From positions 260,322-324,321 of the forward strand of contig VFIW01000014.1 in NCBI GenBank assembly GCA_006386115.1: DNA of 64,000 nt. The letters are read 5' to 3'. The notes beneath the pieces are model-generated. The model worked only from the letters and a program-made list of their open reading frames with translations, made no database searches and was not told the DNA's origin. Positions within the stretch are counted from its first letter, which is position 1; every line of letters starts with the position of its first letter. Source of the DNA: Globisporangium splendens. Taxonomy: Eukaryota; Oomycota; Peronosporomycetes; Pythiales; Pythiaceae. The position numbers were made by a program, and so were the translations under genes. Below, in pieces: positions 1 through 9,314 of the stretch.

Positions 1-1
1 C

Positions 2-2161
2 AACTGGCTGCATGAGTCACTCCCAGACTATGCGCGCGTCGTGGCACCATTACTGCTCAAGCTTGACGCCGAGCGAAAGCGAATCGGTCGCCGAAACAAA
101 AATGCTCTCAATGTCGCCGTTGACTGGTCGACCGATGAGGCCATGGCGTACAACACAGTCAAGCAACTCATCCAGATGTCGATCCCTCTGGCGTTCCCAA
201 GTCACAATGGAGAGCTGTGTGTTTTCACTGACGCCTCCCTTTCCGGCTGGAGCATCGTGATTACTACTGTCGAAGAGTGGAATGACAACGCCCCAATTGA
301 TCAGCAGCATCACCAGATGGTGATATGCAAAGGCGGCTCGTTTAAAAATGCGCAGCTAAATTGGGCAATTGTCGAGAAGGAGGCTTTCCCGATCGTCAAA
401 GCCTGCAGTGACCTCGCCTACCTCTTGCAACGACCAGGAGGCTTTCGGCTCTTCTGCGATCACGCGAACCTGATTTACATCTTTGCTCCGCACGTGGAAC
501 TCAAGCGCCATGTTCGCGACCGTCTCCAGCGATGGGCGATGCGCCTCTGCGGTCTCCGGTTCACAATTGAGCACATCTCGGGTGAGATGAATGTTTGGGC
601 AGATATTATCTCACGGTGGCGCGAGACGAGTGTGATCCGAGCAGGGGCGGTAAGGACACGCAGTATTGCACCGATCTCACCAATTCGCCCTCTCTCAGAC
701 CAATCGTTTGAATTTCCAACCCTCGTTGAGATCAGCAAGACCCAGAACGACAACCGCACTGGCCACACCAAGATGCCAGGCGGCCATACAACAGTTGACG
801 GTATCAGCAAGGTTGGCGGTAAAATATGGATCCCGCCCAGCGCGAAGAACCTGCTGACGAGGCTGTTCGTGGTGGCGCACTGCGGGTCGCAAGGACATCG
901 GAGCGAGCTTGCAATGTTCACAATCCTGAACGAGCGTTTTCACGTCCAGAACCTCCACCGGAAAGTCCAACTCTTTGTGAGTAAGTGCTTACTCTGCAAG
1001 CACGTAAAAGGGCCAAGAATCATTACTCGCGTGTATGGTCCGACCTACACAGCTATCCGACGAAATGAAGCTGTACACTGGGACTTTCTCTACCTTGGCG
1101 AAGCGTACGGAGGCGACAGCTACGTACTTGTGTTGAAGGACTCGCTCACACACTACTGCGAGTTGTTTGCATGCAGTTCTGCTAGTTCGTCCGTTGCTGC
1201 AGACGCGCTCCTTTCGTGGCACAAGCGATACGGCTGCCCAGAAACGCTAATCTCAGACCAAGGGACGCATTTCCGCAATGCGGCCATCGCGATGCTGTGC
1301 GCCCGTCTAAAAGTCCAACAGAGATTCACCCCAGTCTACTCACCTTGGTTGAACGGGACAGTCGAGCGCCTGAACAGAGATGTCCTCCAAGTGCTGCGCG
1401 TGCTGTTGCTGGAGTACAAACTCGACCACCATGAGTGGCCGTATCTCCTGCCTGTCGTCCAAGGCAACTTAAACCAAACACCAGTTGCGTCCCTAGCAGG
1501 AAAATGCCCCATGGAACTTTTCCTCGCGCTTCCTCCACCTACAAGCCTCGATGTGATCGCTAGACCAGACGGCACCTTCGGATCAATCGACTGGGACCGA
1601 ATCGAGCAATGGCTCACTGCAGTACGGGCATCAATGCAACAGATGCACCGCGAAGTCGTTAATGTCAAGGAGCGGAAACGGTTGAGAGACATGGCAGCCG
1701 CAACAAGAGCCACGGCGAACTTTGACATCGGCGATTACGTCCTCTGGTCTCGCGTCGACCAAAGGCTGACTGTCAACAAGCTTCTCGCCCAGTGGGTTGG
1801 GCCATTCATGGTCACAGAAGCACGCCCACACTCCTTCCTCATTCGCCATCTTCTTACTGGTGCCATCCATGAAGTCCACGGATCCCGTCTCCGGTTCTAT
1901 GCTGACTCGTCTCTCAACGTTACCCAGGAAATCAAAGAATTCGTCAGCAACCAAGGGATCCTACTTGGTGTCGACCGCTTCTCTAAGCACCGGTACAATG
2001 AGACTCTCAAGCGGTGGGAGCTCTTGGTTACGTGGACGGGGCTCCAAGACATTGAAGCATCATGGGAACCCTTGACAGAGATTTTCAAGCACGTCCCAGA
2101 TAAGGTGCGCGACTACGCGCAAGGTGCACGCGATCCGCTTCTACAGGAACAACTCGCCTAG
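2..2161 (+). CDS. Ty3/gypsy pol polyprotein C-terminal part (RNase H, integrase, chromodomain)
   Basis: The frame is open from base 2, so this is the 3' end of a longer gene; no start codon in the window is genuine. In order there are RNase H with acidic residues in FTDASLSGW, IVEKEAF and FCDHAN, an integrase H2C2 zinc finger (HCGSQGH followed by CLLC), the integrase core with the D,D,E residues in HWDFLYLG, SDQGTHF and NGTVERLNRD, and a C-terminal chromodomain with VTWTGLQD and SWEPL. This order is diagnostic for Metaviridae-type chromoviruses. The enzyme copies and inserts element DNA, and the chromodomain usually guides insertion to modified histone tails. No stop or frameshift is seen in the 2.1 kb present, so this part could still be functional. 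Confidence 0.9.
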   Translation, partial: NWLHESLPDYARVVAPLLLKLDAERKRIGRRNKNALNVAVDWSTDEAMAYNTVKQLIQMSIPLAFPSHNGELCVFTDASLSGWSIVITTVEEWNDNAPIDQQHHQMVICKGGSFKNAQLNWAIVEKEAFPIVKACSDLAYLLQRPGGFRLFCDHANLIYIFAPHVELKRHVRDRLQRWAMRLCGLRFTIEHISGEMNVWADIISRWRETSVIRAGAVRTRSIAPISPIRPLSDQSFEFPTLVEISKTQNDNRTGHTKMPGGHTTVDGISKVGGKIWIPPSAKNLLTRLFVVAHCGSQGHRSELAMFTILNERFHVQNLHRKVQLFVSKCLLCKHVKGPRIITRVYGPTYTAIRRNEAVHWDFLYLGEAYGGDSYVLVLKDSLTHYCELFACSSASSSVAADALLSWHKRYGCPETLISDQGTHFRNAAIAMLCARLKVQQRFTPVYSPWLNGTVERLNRDVLQVLRVLLLEYKLDHHEWPYLLPVVQGNLNQTPVASLAGKCPMELFLALPPPTSLDVIARPDGTFGSIDWDRIEQWLTAVRASMQQMHREVVNVKERKRLRDMAAATRATANFDIGDYVLWSRVDQRLTVNKLLAQWVGPFMVTEARPHSFLIRHLLTGAIHEVHGSRLRFYADSSLNVTQEIKEFVSNQGILLGVDRFSKHRYNETLKRWELLVTWTGLQDIEASWEPLTEIFKHVPDKVRDYAQGARDPLLQEQLA

Positions 2162-2200
2162 CTCCATTACTCAAATTACGCCCCGAGCTTTGGAGGGCAG

Positions 2201-2513
2201 TGTGGCGCAATCAATCTCTCAAGCTCGTGGCTTCCAGCCTGTCAGTTGTCTCGGCCCATGTGATTGCTTTGCACCCACGCGCACAGCACGTGCCTCCATC
2301 CATCCTATCTGCATCCTGCATTCCAGCAAGCCGAAGGCGTGCGGCACCCCACTTAGTGGCCCCAAGGCACGCGCCACGCCATGACGTCAGTAGTCCATAG
2401 TTGATACACATCACCATAGTCATGGACGAGGACTCACGGACCATAAGCCCTCATGTCGACAGCTTGCATAACTTTGCTCATTAATAAATCTGCTTCATCA
2501 GCAACATCCGGAC
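2201..2513 (+). repeat. Probable 3' LTR of the Ty3/gypsy element
   Basis: It starts with TG directly after the purine tract GGAGGGCAG and has a polyadenylation-like TTAATAAA near its end. The right border is set only by the expected CA ending and is uncertain by about 15 bases. At roughly 310 bases it is short for the superfamily. The second LTR is outside the window, so identity between the two ends cannot be measured. Confidence 0.5.
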
Positions 2514-2648
2514 ATCGCGATAGCTTGATTGCCTTTCTCTCTCCAGCTCGAAGCACAAGGAGGCGACTCTGGAGGGCAACTCGATGACAGGGACTCCTCA
2601 ATCCAAAATCTGCGCTCTAGATCGTACTCGGACCAGATCCATCAAGCC

Positions 2649-5564
2649 ATGGCTTCCGCAGGTGGCTCTGGGGCGTCCATGCTCGCCAACGCCTCGATGA
2701 CGATGCTCCTGAACGCCACGACCTCGATACCTGGCGCTGCAGTCATCGTGGCAAACACGACCGCGCCATTGCTCACGAACGGCACTACTAACAGCACGAC
2801 ACCAGCGACTAATGCGACGTCAGCGGACCAGATGAAGATCGCGGCTCAGAAAGCCCTTCTGGCGTACCTGCACAGCAAGATCCATACACTGCAGCTCTAC
2901 TTGCTCGTAGGGTACGGAGTCATGTTCTTCTTGTGCATCACGCTCCTCATCTATTTGCGGTTCAACCGGCACGTGGCGTTCAAAGGTGACGAAAACGCGG
3001 CGAGAAAAGTCATTTTGCCGGCATTCGAGCCTCTCTTGGCTGTCCTCGCCGTCACGACGGGCATCTACACGATCTTCTTCTGCACAGCGCTGGCCACCAA
3101 CTACTACACGTACGACATCCCCAAGCTCGCGACCGAAGCGTTCTACTCGGGCCGGCAGTTCGTGTTCCTCAGCGTCGTCGTGTTCATGCTCCAGCAATCT
3201 GTCTCCTGGCCAGCGCTGCGACGCTCGCTCGCCATCACCTTTGCGCTCTCAACGTACACGATGCCGATCGTCTGGTACATGGTCACGTACCGTCCGGCGT
3301 CGGAGCTCTACACGGTGCTCACGACGTCACGCGCGTTCATGCTGCTGCTGTACACATACATCTTCGTCAAGCCGCCAGGACGAGCCTCCAAGCGTACAAT
3401 TCGCGAGTTCTGTGTGTTCGCATACATCTACTACGCGCTGCTGTTCACGTACAACGAGCTCTTCCATAGCAAGAAAACCGACCAAGGCTTCACGCTCACG
3501 TACGCTAATCTGTTGTGCGGCTCGCTGTGCCCACTCGTGATCTGGCGGGTGCTCCGAGCGGATACTGAGCACTGGCGCGGTATGGGGCGCCGCGCGTGTG
3601 ATCTCCAGAGGCTCTTCCGCCAGAACCGGAACCTGCCCGAGCACGTCTCGTCCAAGGGGCTCCATGTCCTCATCGAGATGCACCGCAAGCTCATCATCGA
3701 CTTTGCGTACCTGGAGCTCAAGCAGCGCATCGGCGTCGGTGCGAGCGCCATCGTGTTCAGCGGTATCCTCAAGGACACGACCCACGTCGCCGTCAAGGTG
3801 TACACGCCTATGGACTTTAACGAGGACACCGTGGCCGAGTTCTCCCAGGAAGCCGCACTTTGCGGCGCGCTGCACCATCCAAACATCGTCAAGTTTTACG
3901 GCATGTGCGTGAGTCCACCGACGATCTGTCTCGTCTCGGAGCTCTGCCAGGGTAGCCTTGAGGACATCACGTGCGCAGTCTCACAGCGCGATTCGCACCC
4001 GAACCGCCAGCAGATGCTGCTCAACCTCGCGTACATGCTCGACGCCGCGCGCGCCGTGGCGTACATCCACAGCTTCTCACCGCCGTTCGTGCACCGCGAT
4101 ATCAAACCAGCAAACTTCCTCGTTGACGTCGAGGGCACTGTCAAGCTGACGGATTTTGGTGAGTCCCGCAGCCTGCCGCGGTCGTGCATGATACCTGGAG
4201 GTAGTACCGCCGGTGGAAGCGAGACTACCAGTGGGGACATGAGCGACGAGAAGGCTTTCGCGCACAATGGCGGGCGGTCTAGTCTGAGCAACGTCGCGGT
4301 GATGGACAGCGGTATTGCCAACTTGCAGCGCGTGCCAGCAGGTCCGCAAAGCCACGGGTCGATGGGCGCACAGATGACTGTCAAGGGAACTGTGGACTAC
4401 ATGGCGCCCGAGATCATCCAGGGCAAAGCTGGACAGGCCACCTACGGCGAAGCAGCCGACGTGTACTCGCTTGGGATCACGATGTGGGACATCCTGAACC
4501 CCGGCCGCGAGAAGTTCCCAACGTCCAAGAACAACCACTTCCTCGTGTTTGAGAATGTGACTGCAGGTGAGCGACCGGAGCTCGATAAGCGCATCCACCC
4601 GGGACTCCGCGCTGTCATCGAGAGCGCGTGGCAGGGCGACGCGGCGCTGCGGCCGTCAGCACAGCACGTCGTGAGTATCCTCGAGAGTATCCAGGAGGAG
4701 ATCTGCGCGGCGTTCGCGATGGAGCTCAGCGACGAGCTGGAGGATGCGCTGCTGACAACAGTGAAGGAGACTCGGAGCCTCACAGACAAGAGCTTCTCGG
4801 GCATCCAGGCAATCGACTTGATGGAGCAGTCCCAGTACGTGGACAGCGTGAGCGAAGCGCTGCGTGTGGGCAATGCGCTCATGGACGCCGGACTGCTGCA
4901 CCACCTGAAGCACGCACGGCCGTTCGAGAACTCGGACGCGCTCTACTTTCTCGACGAGAGCAACATCAACTTGTGCAAACCACTGGTCGTCGGCGCGTAC
5001 GACGGCCAAGGGTGTCCTACTGCGAAGACAGACAAGGACACGTCGGCTTGCAGCGCTGTGCACACTGAAGCTGAGAGCGAGAGCGAGAGCGAGAGCGAAG
5101 ACGACGACGAGCACGAGCATGTCGACGAGAACGGAGCCATTGACATTGTGACAGTGCTGGGAGACAACGAAGCGCCAATGCGGCCGTCGCGCAAGGCGTC
5201 GAACCGCACGGCGTCCACGAACTGCAACACGATCTCCGAGTACCTGCGCACGGGCCCCAGCAGTTCGCACTCGGGCGAGATCGGCCGCGACGGCACCGCG
5301 TGCGCGTGCCGCCGTCTGGGCCAGAGGCTGCAGATCCCCAAGACGAGCGTGCGTCGCCGCTTCCGCCGCAAGCACAAGGTCATCGCCGAGGAGAACTTGC
5401 TGGCGGCGCGGCTGCTGCAGGACGAGCCGAGCACCACGAGCCGCAGCACCTCGGGCGGCTTCCACTCGAGCACGCACAGCCTGCTGCAGCAGGACCGCTC
5501 GTGCATGGACCTGAGCGAGTTCGACTATGTGGACGCGAGCCACAGCGGCAACATCCGTCTGTGA
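2649..5564 (+). CDS. Seven-TM receptor fused to a TKL-type protein kinase and a DEP-like domain
   Basis: A 971-residue protein from the first in-frame ATG. An Asn/Thr-rich, probably extracellular N-terminus with many N-glycosylation sites is followed by seven hydrophobic segments (about residues 83-301). A Ser/Thr kinase follows (about 350-670) with the lysine in VAVKVY, the catalytic loop HRDIKPANF and the magnesium motif DFG. Residues about 690-770 resemble a DEP domain: SGIQAIDLM, a GNALMDAGLLHH stretch, then LYFLDE. An acidic SE-repeat tail follows. Receptors joined to catalytic domains (GPCR-bigrams, including TKL forms) are known from oomycetes; DEP domains commonly dock to membranes or GPCRs. 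The ligand is unknown. The frame is open for 40 codons before the ATG, starting next to an intron-acceptor-like site at 2546, so an upstream exon may exist or may have been cut off by the retroelement. Confidence 0.85.
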   Translation: MASAGGSGASMLANASMTMLLNATTSIPGAAVIVANTTAPLLTNGTTNSTTPATNATSADQMKIAAQKALLAYLHSKIHTLQLYLLVGYGVMFFLCITLLIYLRFNRHVAFKGDENAARKVILPAFEPLLAVLAVTTGIYTIFFCTALATNYYTYDIPKLATEAFYSGRQFVFLSVVVFMLQQSVSWPALRRSLAITFALSTYTMPIVWYMVTYRPASELYTVLTTSRAFMLLLYTYIFVKPPGRASKRTIREFCVFAYIYYALLFTYNELFHSKKTDQGFTLTYANLLCGSLCPLVIWRVLRADTEHWRGMGRRACDLQRLFRQNRNLPEHVSSKGLHVLIEMHRKLIIDFAYLELKQRIGVGASAIVFSGILKDTTHVAVKVYTPMDFNEDTVAEFSQEAALCGALHHPNIVKFYGMCVSPPTICLVSELCQGSLEDITCAVSQRDSHPNRQQMLLNLAYMLDAARAVAYIHSFSPPFVHRDIKPANFLVDVEGTVKLTDFGESRSLPRSCMIPGGSTAGGSETTSGDMSDEKAFAHNGGRSSLSNVAVMDSGIANLQRVPAGPQSHGSMGAQMTVKGTVDYMAPEIIQGKAGQATYGEAADVYSLGITMWDILNPGREKFPTSKNNHFLVFENVTAGERPELDKRIHPGLRAVIESAWQGDAALRPSAQHVVSILESIQEEICAAFAMELSDELEDALLTTVKETRSLTDKSFSGIQAIDLMEQSQYVDSVSEALRVGNALMDAGLLHHLKHARPFENSDALYFLDESNINLCKPLVVGAYDGQGCPTAKTDKDTSACSAVHTEAESESESESEDDDEHEHVDENGAIDIVTVLGDNEAPMRPSRKASNRTASTNCNTISEYLRTGPSSSHSGEIGRDGTACACRRLGQRLQIPKTSVRRRFRRKHKVIAEENLLAARLLQDEPSTTSRSTSGGFHSSTHSLLQQDRSCMDLSEFDYVDASHSGNIRL

Positions 5565-6667
5565 TTGCTGTTGCCTTTCATTTTTCGCTTGGGATGCTTT
5601 ATTGAGCAAAAACTGTACTGTAGTATATACTTAGTGTGAAAAGCAGAAGAAAAAAAGGGGACGTCTGTGAAGAGAAAGTGCAAGCTGACACGCAGTGAAA
5701 CAGGTCGATCGTTTATTGCCTTTCAACCAATCGTTGCGGATCATTTTTGATGTTTCAGCCAATCAGCTCTTCTTGGGTTGATGTTTGTAACAAGTGACCT
5801 TGATCTAACAAAACGATATGCATTTCTGAAGCTGTCGTGCTTTGATCATTGAACTCGAACAACCTACCAAAAGCATTCAAGTCACGAAGTATTCATATCA
5901 TATTCTGTCTGCATCTCAACCATTTACCAGAAGACAGGAAAAAAGTCGTCCTCTTGACGCTGTCATGGGGTCAATCTCTCCTTCATTCCCTCTCTCAGCG
6001 GCTGTTTTTCGTTTGTGTTTTGGATATCAGAAAGGTCAGGTTCACTCTGAAAGTTCCATTCGAGACTTTGATGAGGTCCAACGGAGCCGAGTCGTTGCGT
6101 CGCGTGCCTCCAGCGACTGCGTTCATGCTGCGCGTCGAAAGCCGCACTTTCCTTCCGCTTGTGCGCACACACCAGCGAAATCCACGAGCACTACCCACTC
6201 AAAGCAGCCAGGCGCACCCAAAGGGATCTTCTGACGTTGAAGTGACTGTGGGATGGCTATCAGCGGCACGAAACAGTGTCGTCTGTTTCCCATGTATTAA
6301 CTATAGAAGGGAGAGTGAAATGCCAACAGTGCCTTTTTGATACGATATCACACTCGCATAACTTTCGAATCATGCGTTGTGAGATGAATCTTTAATCGAA
6401 GGAAATGGGCTCAGAAGGGAAGGGAACAACAACCGAGACCCTAAGACGCTGCTAAGAGCAGCAAACAAACAGCTCCCAGTCGCTATTGTACTGTAGTACA
6501 TAGAAGCCGACGGATCACGCGCGAGAGCATGCGGCAGCCAGGCTCACAGCAACACTGGAAGAAAGAACGCGAAGAACGAATGATGGAAGGATCGACGTTT
6601 CCTCTTCTCTCTGTTGCCACCTGCTCGCCCGCTGACCTCATCGCTGTAACACACGCGCTCGTGCACC
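5565..6667. other. Intergenic region, no supported gene
   Basis: AT-richer spacer between the receptor kinase and the next gene. Two overlapping open frames of 130 and 163 codons (5842-6340) have no recognisable domain, no start context and codon use unlike the neighbours, so I leave them out. Nothing else is recognised apart from the Inr at its right edge. Confidence 0.6.
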
Positions 6668-6683
6668 GCTCATTCTCCAATCC
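6668..6683 (+). promoter_or_regulatory. Oomycete Inr-type core promoter
   Basis: GCTCATTCTCCAATCC fits the published oomycete initiator consensus GCTCATTYYNCAWTTT at all but the last two or three positions. It lies 44-59 bases before the ATG at 6727, the usual distance, and so supports that start over the upstream in-frame codons. Confidence 0.7.
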
Positions 6684-6726
6684 GCGCTCCAGCGACCAAG
6701 TGAAGCCAAGCCCTTCGAACAGCACC

Positions 6727-7503
6727 ATGTCTGCCATCGTTGCCGTCGACATCCCGACCGACTCGCTCCCGGTGCTCACGGAGAAGCGCGCGCGCGAACG
6801 CAACCAGAAGAGCGACTCGACGGCGCTCGTCACGACCAAGAACCAGCTGCGCGACACGTTCACCAGGCTCATCGAGTCCCAGACGCTGCAGGACGCCAAG
6901 CTCTGGAGCGGTCGCAAGACGCTTTCAGGTCCACTCGGTCGCGCGGTTGAGCAGTACTATATCATGTTTGGTCGCGGTCTCGCGATCCCGGACAAGAACA
7001 ATGCCGTCGTGCAGGAGACCCACGACCTGCAGGTCGGGTTCCTCAAGCACTACATGGACGTGGACATTCGCTTCGGTGACGAAAACGGTCTCGCGAGCGT
7101 CTACGAGCAGTGGAAGCGCTACGCGCTGTACCACTCGTCCATGCAGGTGGCGATGGTTGGCGCCGAGCTCGACGACTCGCAGGGCGACGAGACCACGGTG
7201 ATCAACGCCAAGGGCACGCTCACGGTCAAGTGCGACCGCGCGACGCTCGCATTCATGTTCCCGACCGTGCTCGCGGACGAGCACCTCGTGCAACAGCTCA
7301 TCGGCCAGGAGATCGAGTACGAGACCATGACCAAGTACGTGTTCAACGACAAGATGCAGGTGGTGTCGCAGGACTTGGCCGTGGACTTCCAGTCGGGCTT
7401 CCGCAAGCTGCTGGGCGACGACACGGCGGCTGCCAAGCTGCTGCGCGAGGCGCTTATCGACAGCCACTCGAAGCTCTGCCTCGTCGAGGACGTGCAGCCT
7501 TAA
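6727..7503 (+). CDS. Protein with oomycete bZIP-associated C-terminal (NTF2/SnoaL-like) domain, no clear bZIP
   Basis: A 258-residue protein. The frame runs back to 6529, but the ATG at 6727 follows a good Inr. The N-terminus has a basic patch (TEKRARERNQK) but I see no full basic region with leucine heptads. The C-terminal half (GTLTVKC, ATLAFMFP, LVQQLIGQEIEY, then VVSQDLAVDF) has the spacing of the alpha+beta domain that follows the bZIP in many oomycete bZIP factors. From that I infer a nuclear, regulatory or dimerising protein; the function is not shown by sequence. An enzyme-like SnoaL fold is the alternative. There are no introns. Confidence 0.65.
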   Translation: MSAIVAVDIPTDSLPVLTEKRARERNQKSDSTALVTTKNQLRDTFTRLIESQTLQDAKLWSGRKTLSGPLGRAVEQYYIMFGRGLAIPDKNNAVVQETHDLQVGFLKHYMDVDIRFGDENGLASVYEQWKRYALYHSSMQVAMVGAELDDSQGDETTVINAKGTLTVKCDRATLAFMFPTVLADEHLVQQLIGQEIEYETMTKYVFNDKMQVVSQDLAVDFQSGFRKLLGDDTAAAKLLREALIDSHSKLCLVEDVQP

Positions 7504-8199
7504 AGGTAGGTTCAGCTTCTTCCTCTCGGATCTTCTCTCAATGTGTATTTGTATGTCGTCCGCAGATCTCAGACCCACAATCTGAAAAAAATAAAAAACA
7601 GAACAACACAATATGAAATGTGAAACCTGGAACAAGCAAAAAGCGAACTTTAGTTTTGAAATTGGATCTCACAGCGTGCGAAGTCTGAAACTGGAAAAGA
7701 AATCTGAAAGAAATGAATCCAAATCTGACATAAAAAGAACAAACTTTAGACAGACAGGATCACTTATTTGGACGCTTTCTAATAAGTGATCCCGTCTGCA
7801 GTTTCGCCTTCCCACTTGCGTGCGTGGCTTCAACGATGTGAGGAGACCACATAATAAAGGCGATCCGCCCTTTCTTCCGATGCGTCGTGATCGGATCCTG
7901 CGCTGTCACCATGAGCTGTCGCATGACAGGGGACAGCTCTTCTCCCTTTCTTTCGCTCCCTCTTCTTCATGATCAAAAACTCCTTGAAAAGCTCCAGTTG
8001 AGCAACATGCCTACTGTGCTCGATGGATTTCGTGAGAGTTTGTGTCCAATTTGAAGTCATTTCCTGTCTTGTACCTGATTTTCTCGATATAAATGTCCAA
8101 AGTTGTCACGTCCCAATTTGATTTTCCATCATGTCAAAAAAAGTATGGAGGTCATTTTGCTAGAGCTCATTTGTCGCCGTTAGTCCAGCGTGGAGAAGG
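7504..8199. other. Intergenic region with a perfect-looking hairpin
   Basis: AT-rich spacer. Its one feature is an 18-base inverted repeat at 7751-7768 and 7781-7798 (listed separately). No open frame here has coding character. Confidence 0.6.
7751..7798. repeat. 18-base inverted repeat (hairpin)
   Basis: The arms CAGACAGGATCACTTATT and AATAAGTGATCCCGTCTG pair at 17 of 18 positions around a 12-base loop. It lies about 250 bases after the stop of the preceding gene. It could form an RNA hairpin, be a protein-binding palindrome or be a small mobile-element remnant. I see no target duplication. Confidence 0.75.
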
Positions 8200-8932
8200 A
8201 TGGTGAAGCTGCAGTGCGCGCTAGTGGGAGTGGAGAGAAGCGTGATCCCAGTCAGCATCGAGGCGAGTCCGTCGATGGAAGAGTTGAAAGAAGCGACCAC
8301 GGAGAAGGGCAACAGCAGGATCATGTGTGATGCGGACGAACTGAAGTTGTTATCTGGCCAAGAAGGACGGTGCATGGCTAATGGAGAAGGAGATCGGTGG
8401 GGAGTTGACTGAGACTGCAGGCTTTCAGCATATAAAGTATGCGCGGGCGGAACTTCGAAGGGTTGGCTTGTCGGATGAGGAAGTGGGAGGAGGAGTGGAT
8501 GAAGTTGAAGCTGTGGCTGGAAATGGACCGGTGCATGTCCTGGTGGTCGCTTCCAAACGCGCACACGATAGCGCGAGTGAGGAGGACTTGACAAGGAAGA
8601 AGCCCCGAGTGCTGCCCAGGCGGTGTGCATCCACGCACTGGCGAGATTTGCATGGTGGCGAGGTGCTTCCAGGGTTTTCGCTTAGTGTGACGGATTTGGA
8701 CATGGAAATGGCGAGAGCCGCAGGCACGTACGTTCCGTCGGACGACGACGAAGACGACTCTGAGGATTTCTGCTGTCCAGTGAAGAACTGCAGCGAGCGC
8801 TTCACAACGGACCGCGAGTTGATTCGCCATTGCGACGACCACTTGAGATGCAAATTTGCGGCAAAACAGGAAAGATGCACCACAAGCAACAAGCATTGGA
8901 CGCAGGAAGGATGGGTATATATGCTTCAGTAA
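8200..8932 (+). pseudogene. Crinkler (CRN)-type effector gene, frameshifted in the LFLAK motif, with a C2H2 zinc finger
   Basis: The first frame begins at the ATG at 8200 with a typical CRN ubiquitin-like header (MVKLQCALVGV, then PVSIEAS). Where the LFLAK motif is expected, at about 8350-8354, the reading jumps by one base: an extra base relative to the family ends the first frame at 8412. The second frame carries the rest of the header from just after the break, with GLSDEEV and the closing HVLVV that precedes the variable part of CRNs. The C-terminal part is short and holds an acidic stretch and one C2H2 finger (C-x4-C-x12-H-x3-H, about 8767-8840). CRN headers carry proteins into host cells and C-terminal parts act there, often in the nucleus. 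This copy is broken unless the extra base is a sequence error. No signal peptide is obvious, as in many CRNs. Confidence 0.8.
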
Positions 8933-9271
8933 TCAAGCGCACCGAGAGAAGGAGTGGTCGGAACTCTTTCATACGAGGCGGCTGCGTTTTGGAAAGAGCT
9001 GCTCGTATTGCATTTGCATTGTGCACGGCCGGAAATGGCGATGAAGTCACATTTGGATTTTGACGATTCTGCTGACATCGGTTATAAGAGCGACCCTGTA
9101 TTTTCAACCCTCCTCGCTTCATATCTACCTTCTTTAGCAATAGTTTAGCTCAAGACACCCTCTTGGACTGAACGTGTTCACAGAAATGATTTTTCTGAGA
9201 CGCTTACTCGAAAAGATCCAAATAAGGGAGCTCCCCATCACGTGCGTGCCCACCAGCAGTCGTGCGACTCG
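8933..9271. other. Short intergenic region
   Basis: Spacer between the CRN gene and the bestrophin gene. Nothing recognised before the Inr-like site at 9272. Confidence 0.6.
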
Positions 9272-9285
9272 TCATTCTCGAAAAC
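9272..9285 (+). promoter_or_regulatory. Inr-like core promoter
   Basis: TCATTCTCGAAAAC matches the TCATTYYN part of the oomycete initiator and differs at C and in the T-run. It sits 30-43 bases before the ATG at 9315 and argues for that start. Confidence 0.45.
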
Positions 9286-9314
9286 GCGCTCGTGTTGATA
9301 CCCCACTCCCTGCC

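Larger units (their letters stand above)
1..2513 (+). mobile_element. Ty3/gypsy LTR retrotransposon, 3' part
   Basis: The window opens inside the pol gene of a Ty3/gypsy element of the chromodomain type. RNase H, integrase and chromodomain coding are followed by a purine-rich tract (2192-2199) and a sequence beginning TGTGGCGC at 2201 that fits the start of a 3' LTR. That block carries TTAATAAA near 2481-2488 and I place its end at about 2500-2513. The gag, protease, most of the reverse transcriptase and the 5' LTR lie outside the window, so a target-site duplication cannot be checked. The open frame suggests a fairly young copy. Confidence 0.85.

Noticed and set aside
5842..6340. Overlapping plus-strand frames of 130 and 163 codons
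   Set aside because: No domain, signal peptide or promoter motif; composition like the spacer; the two frames overlap each other.
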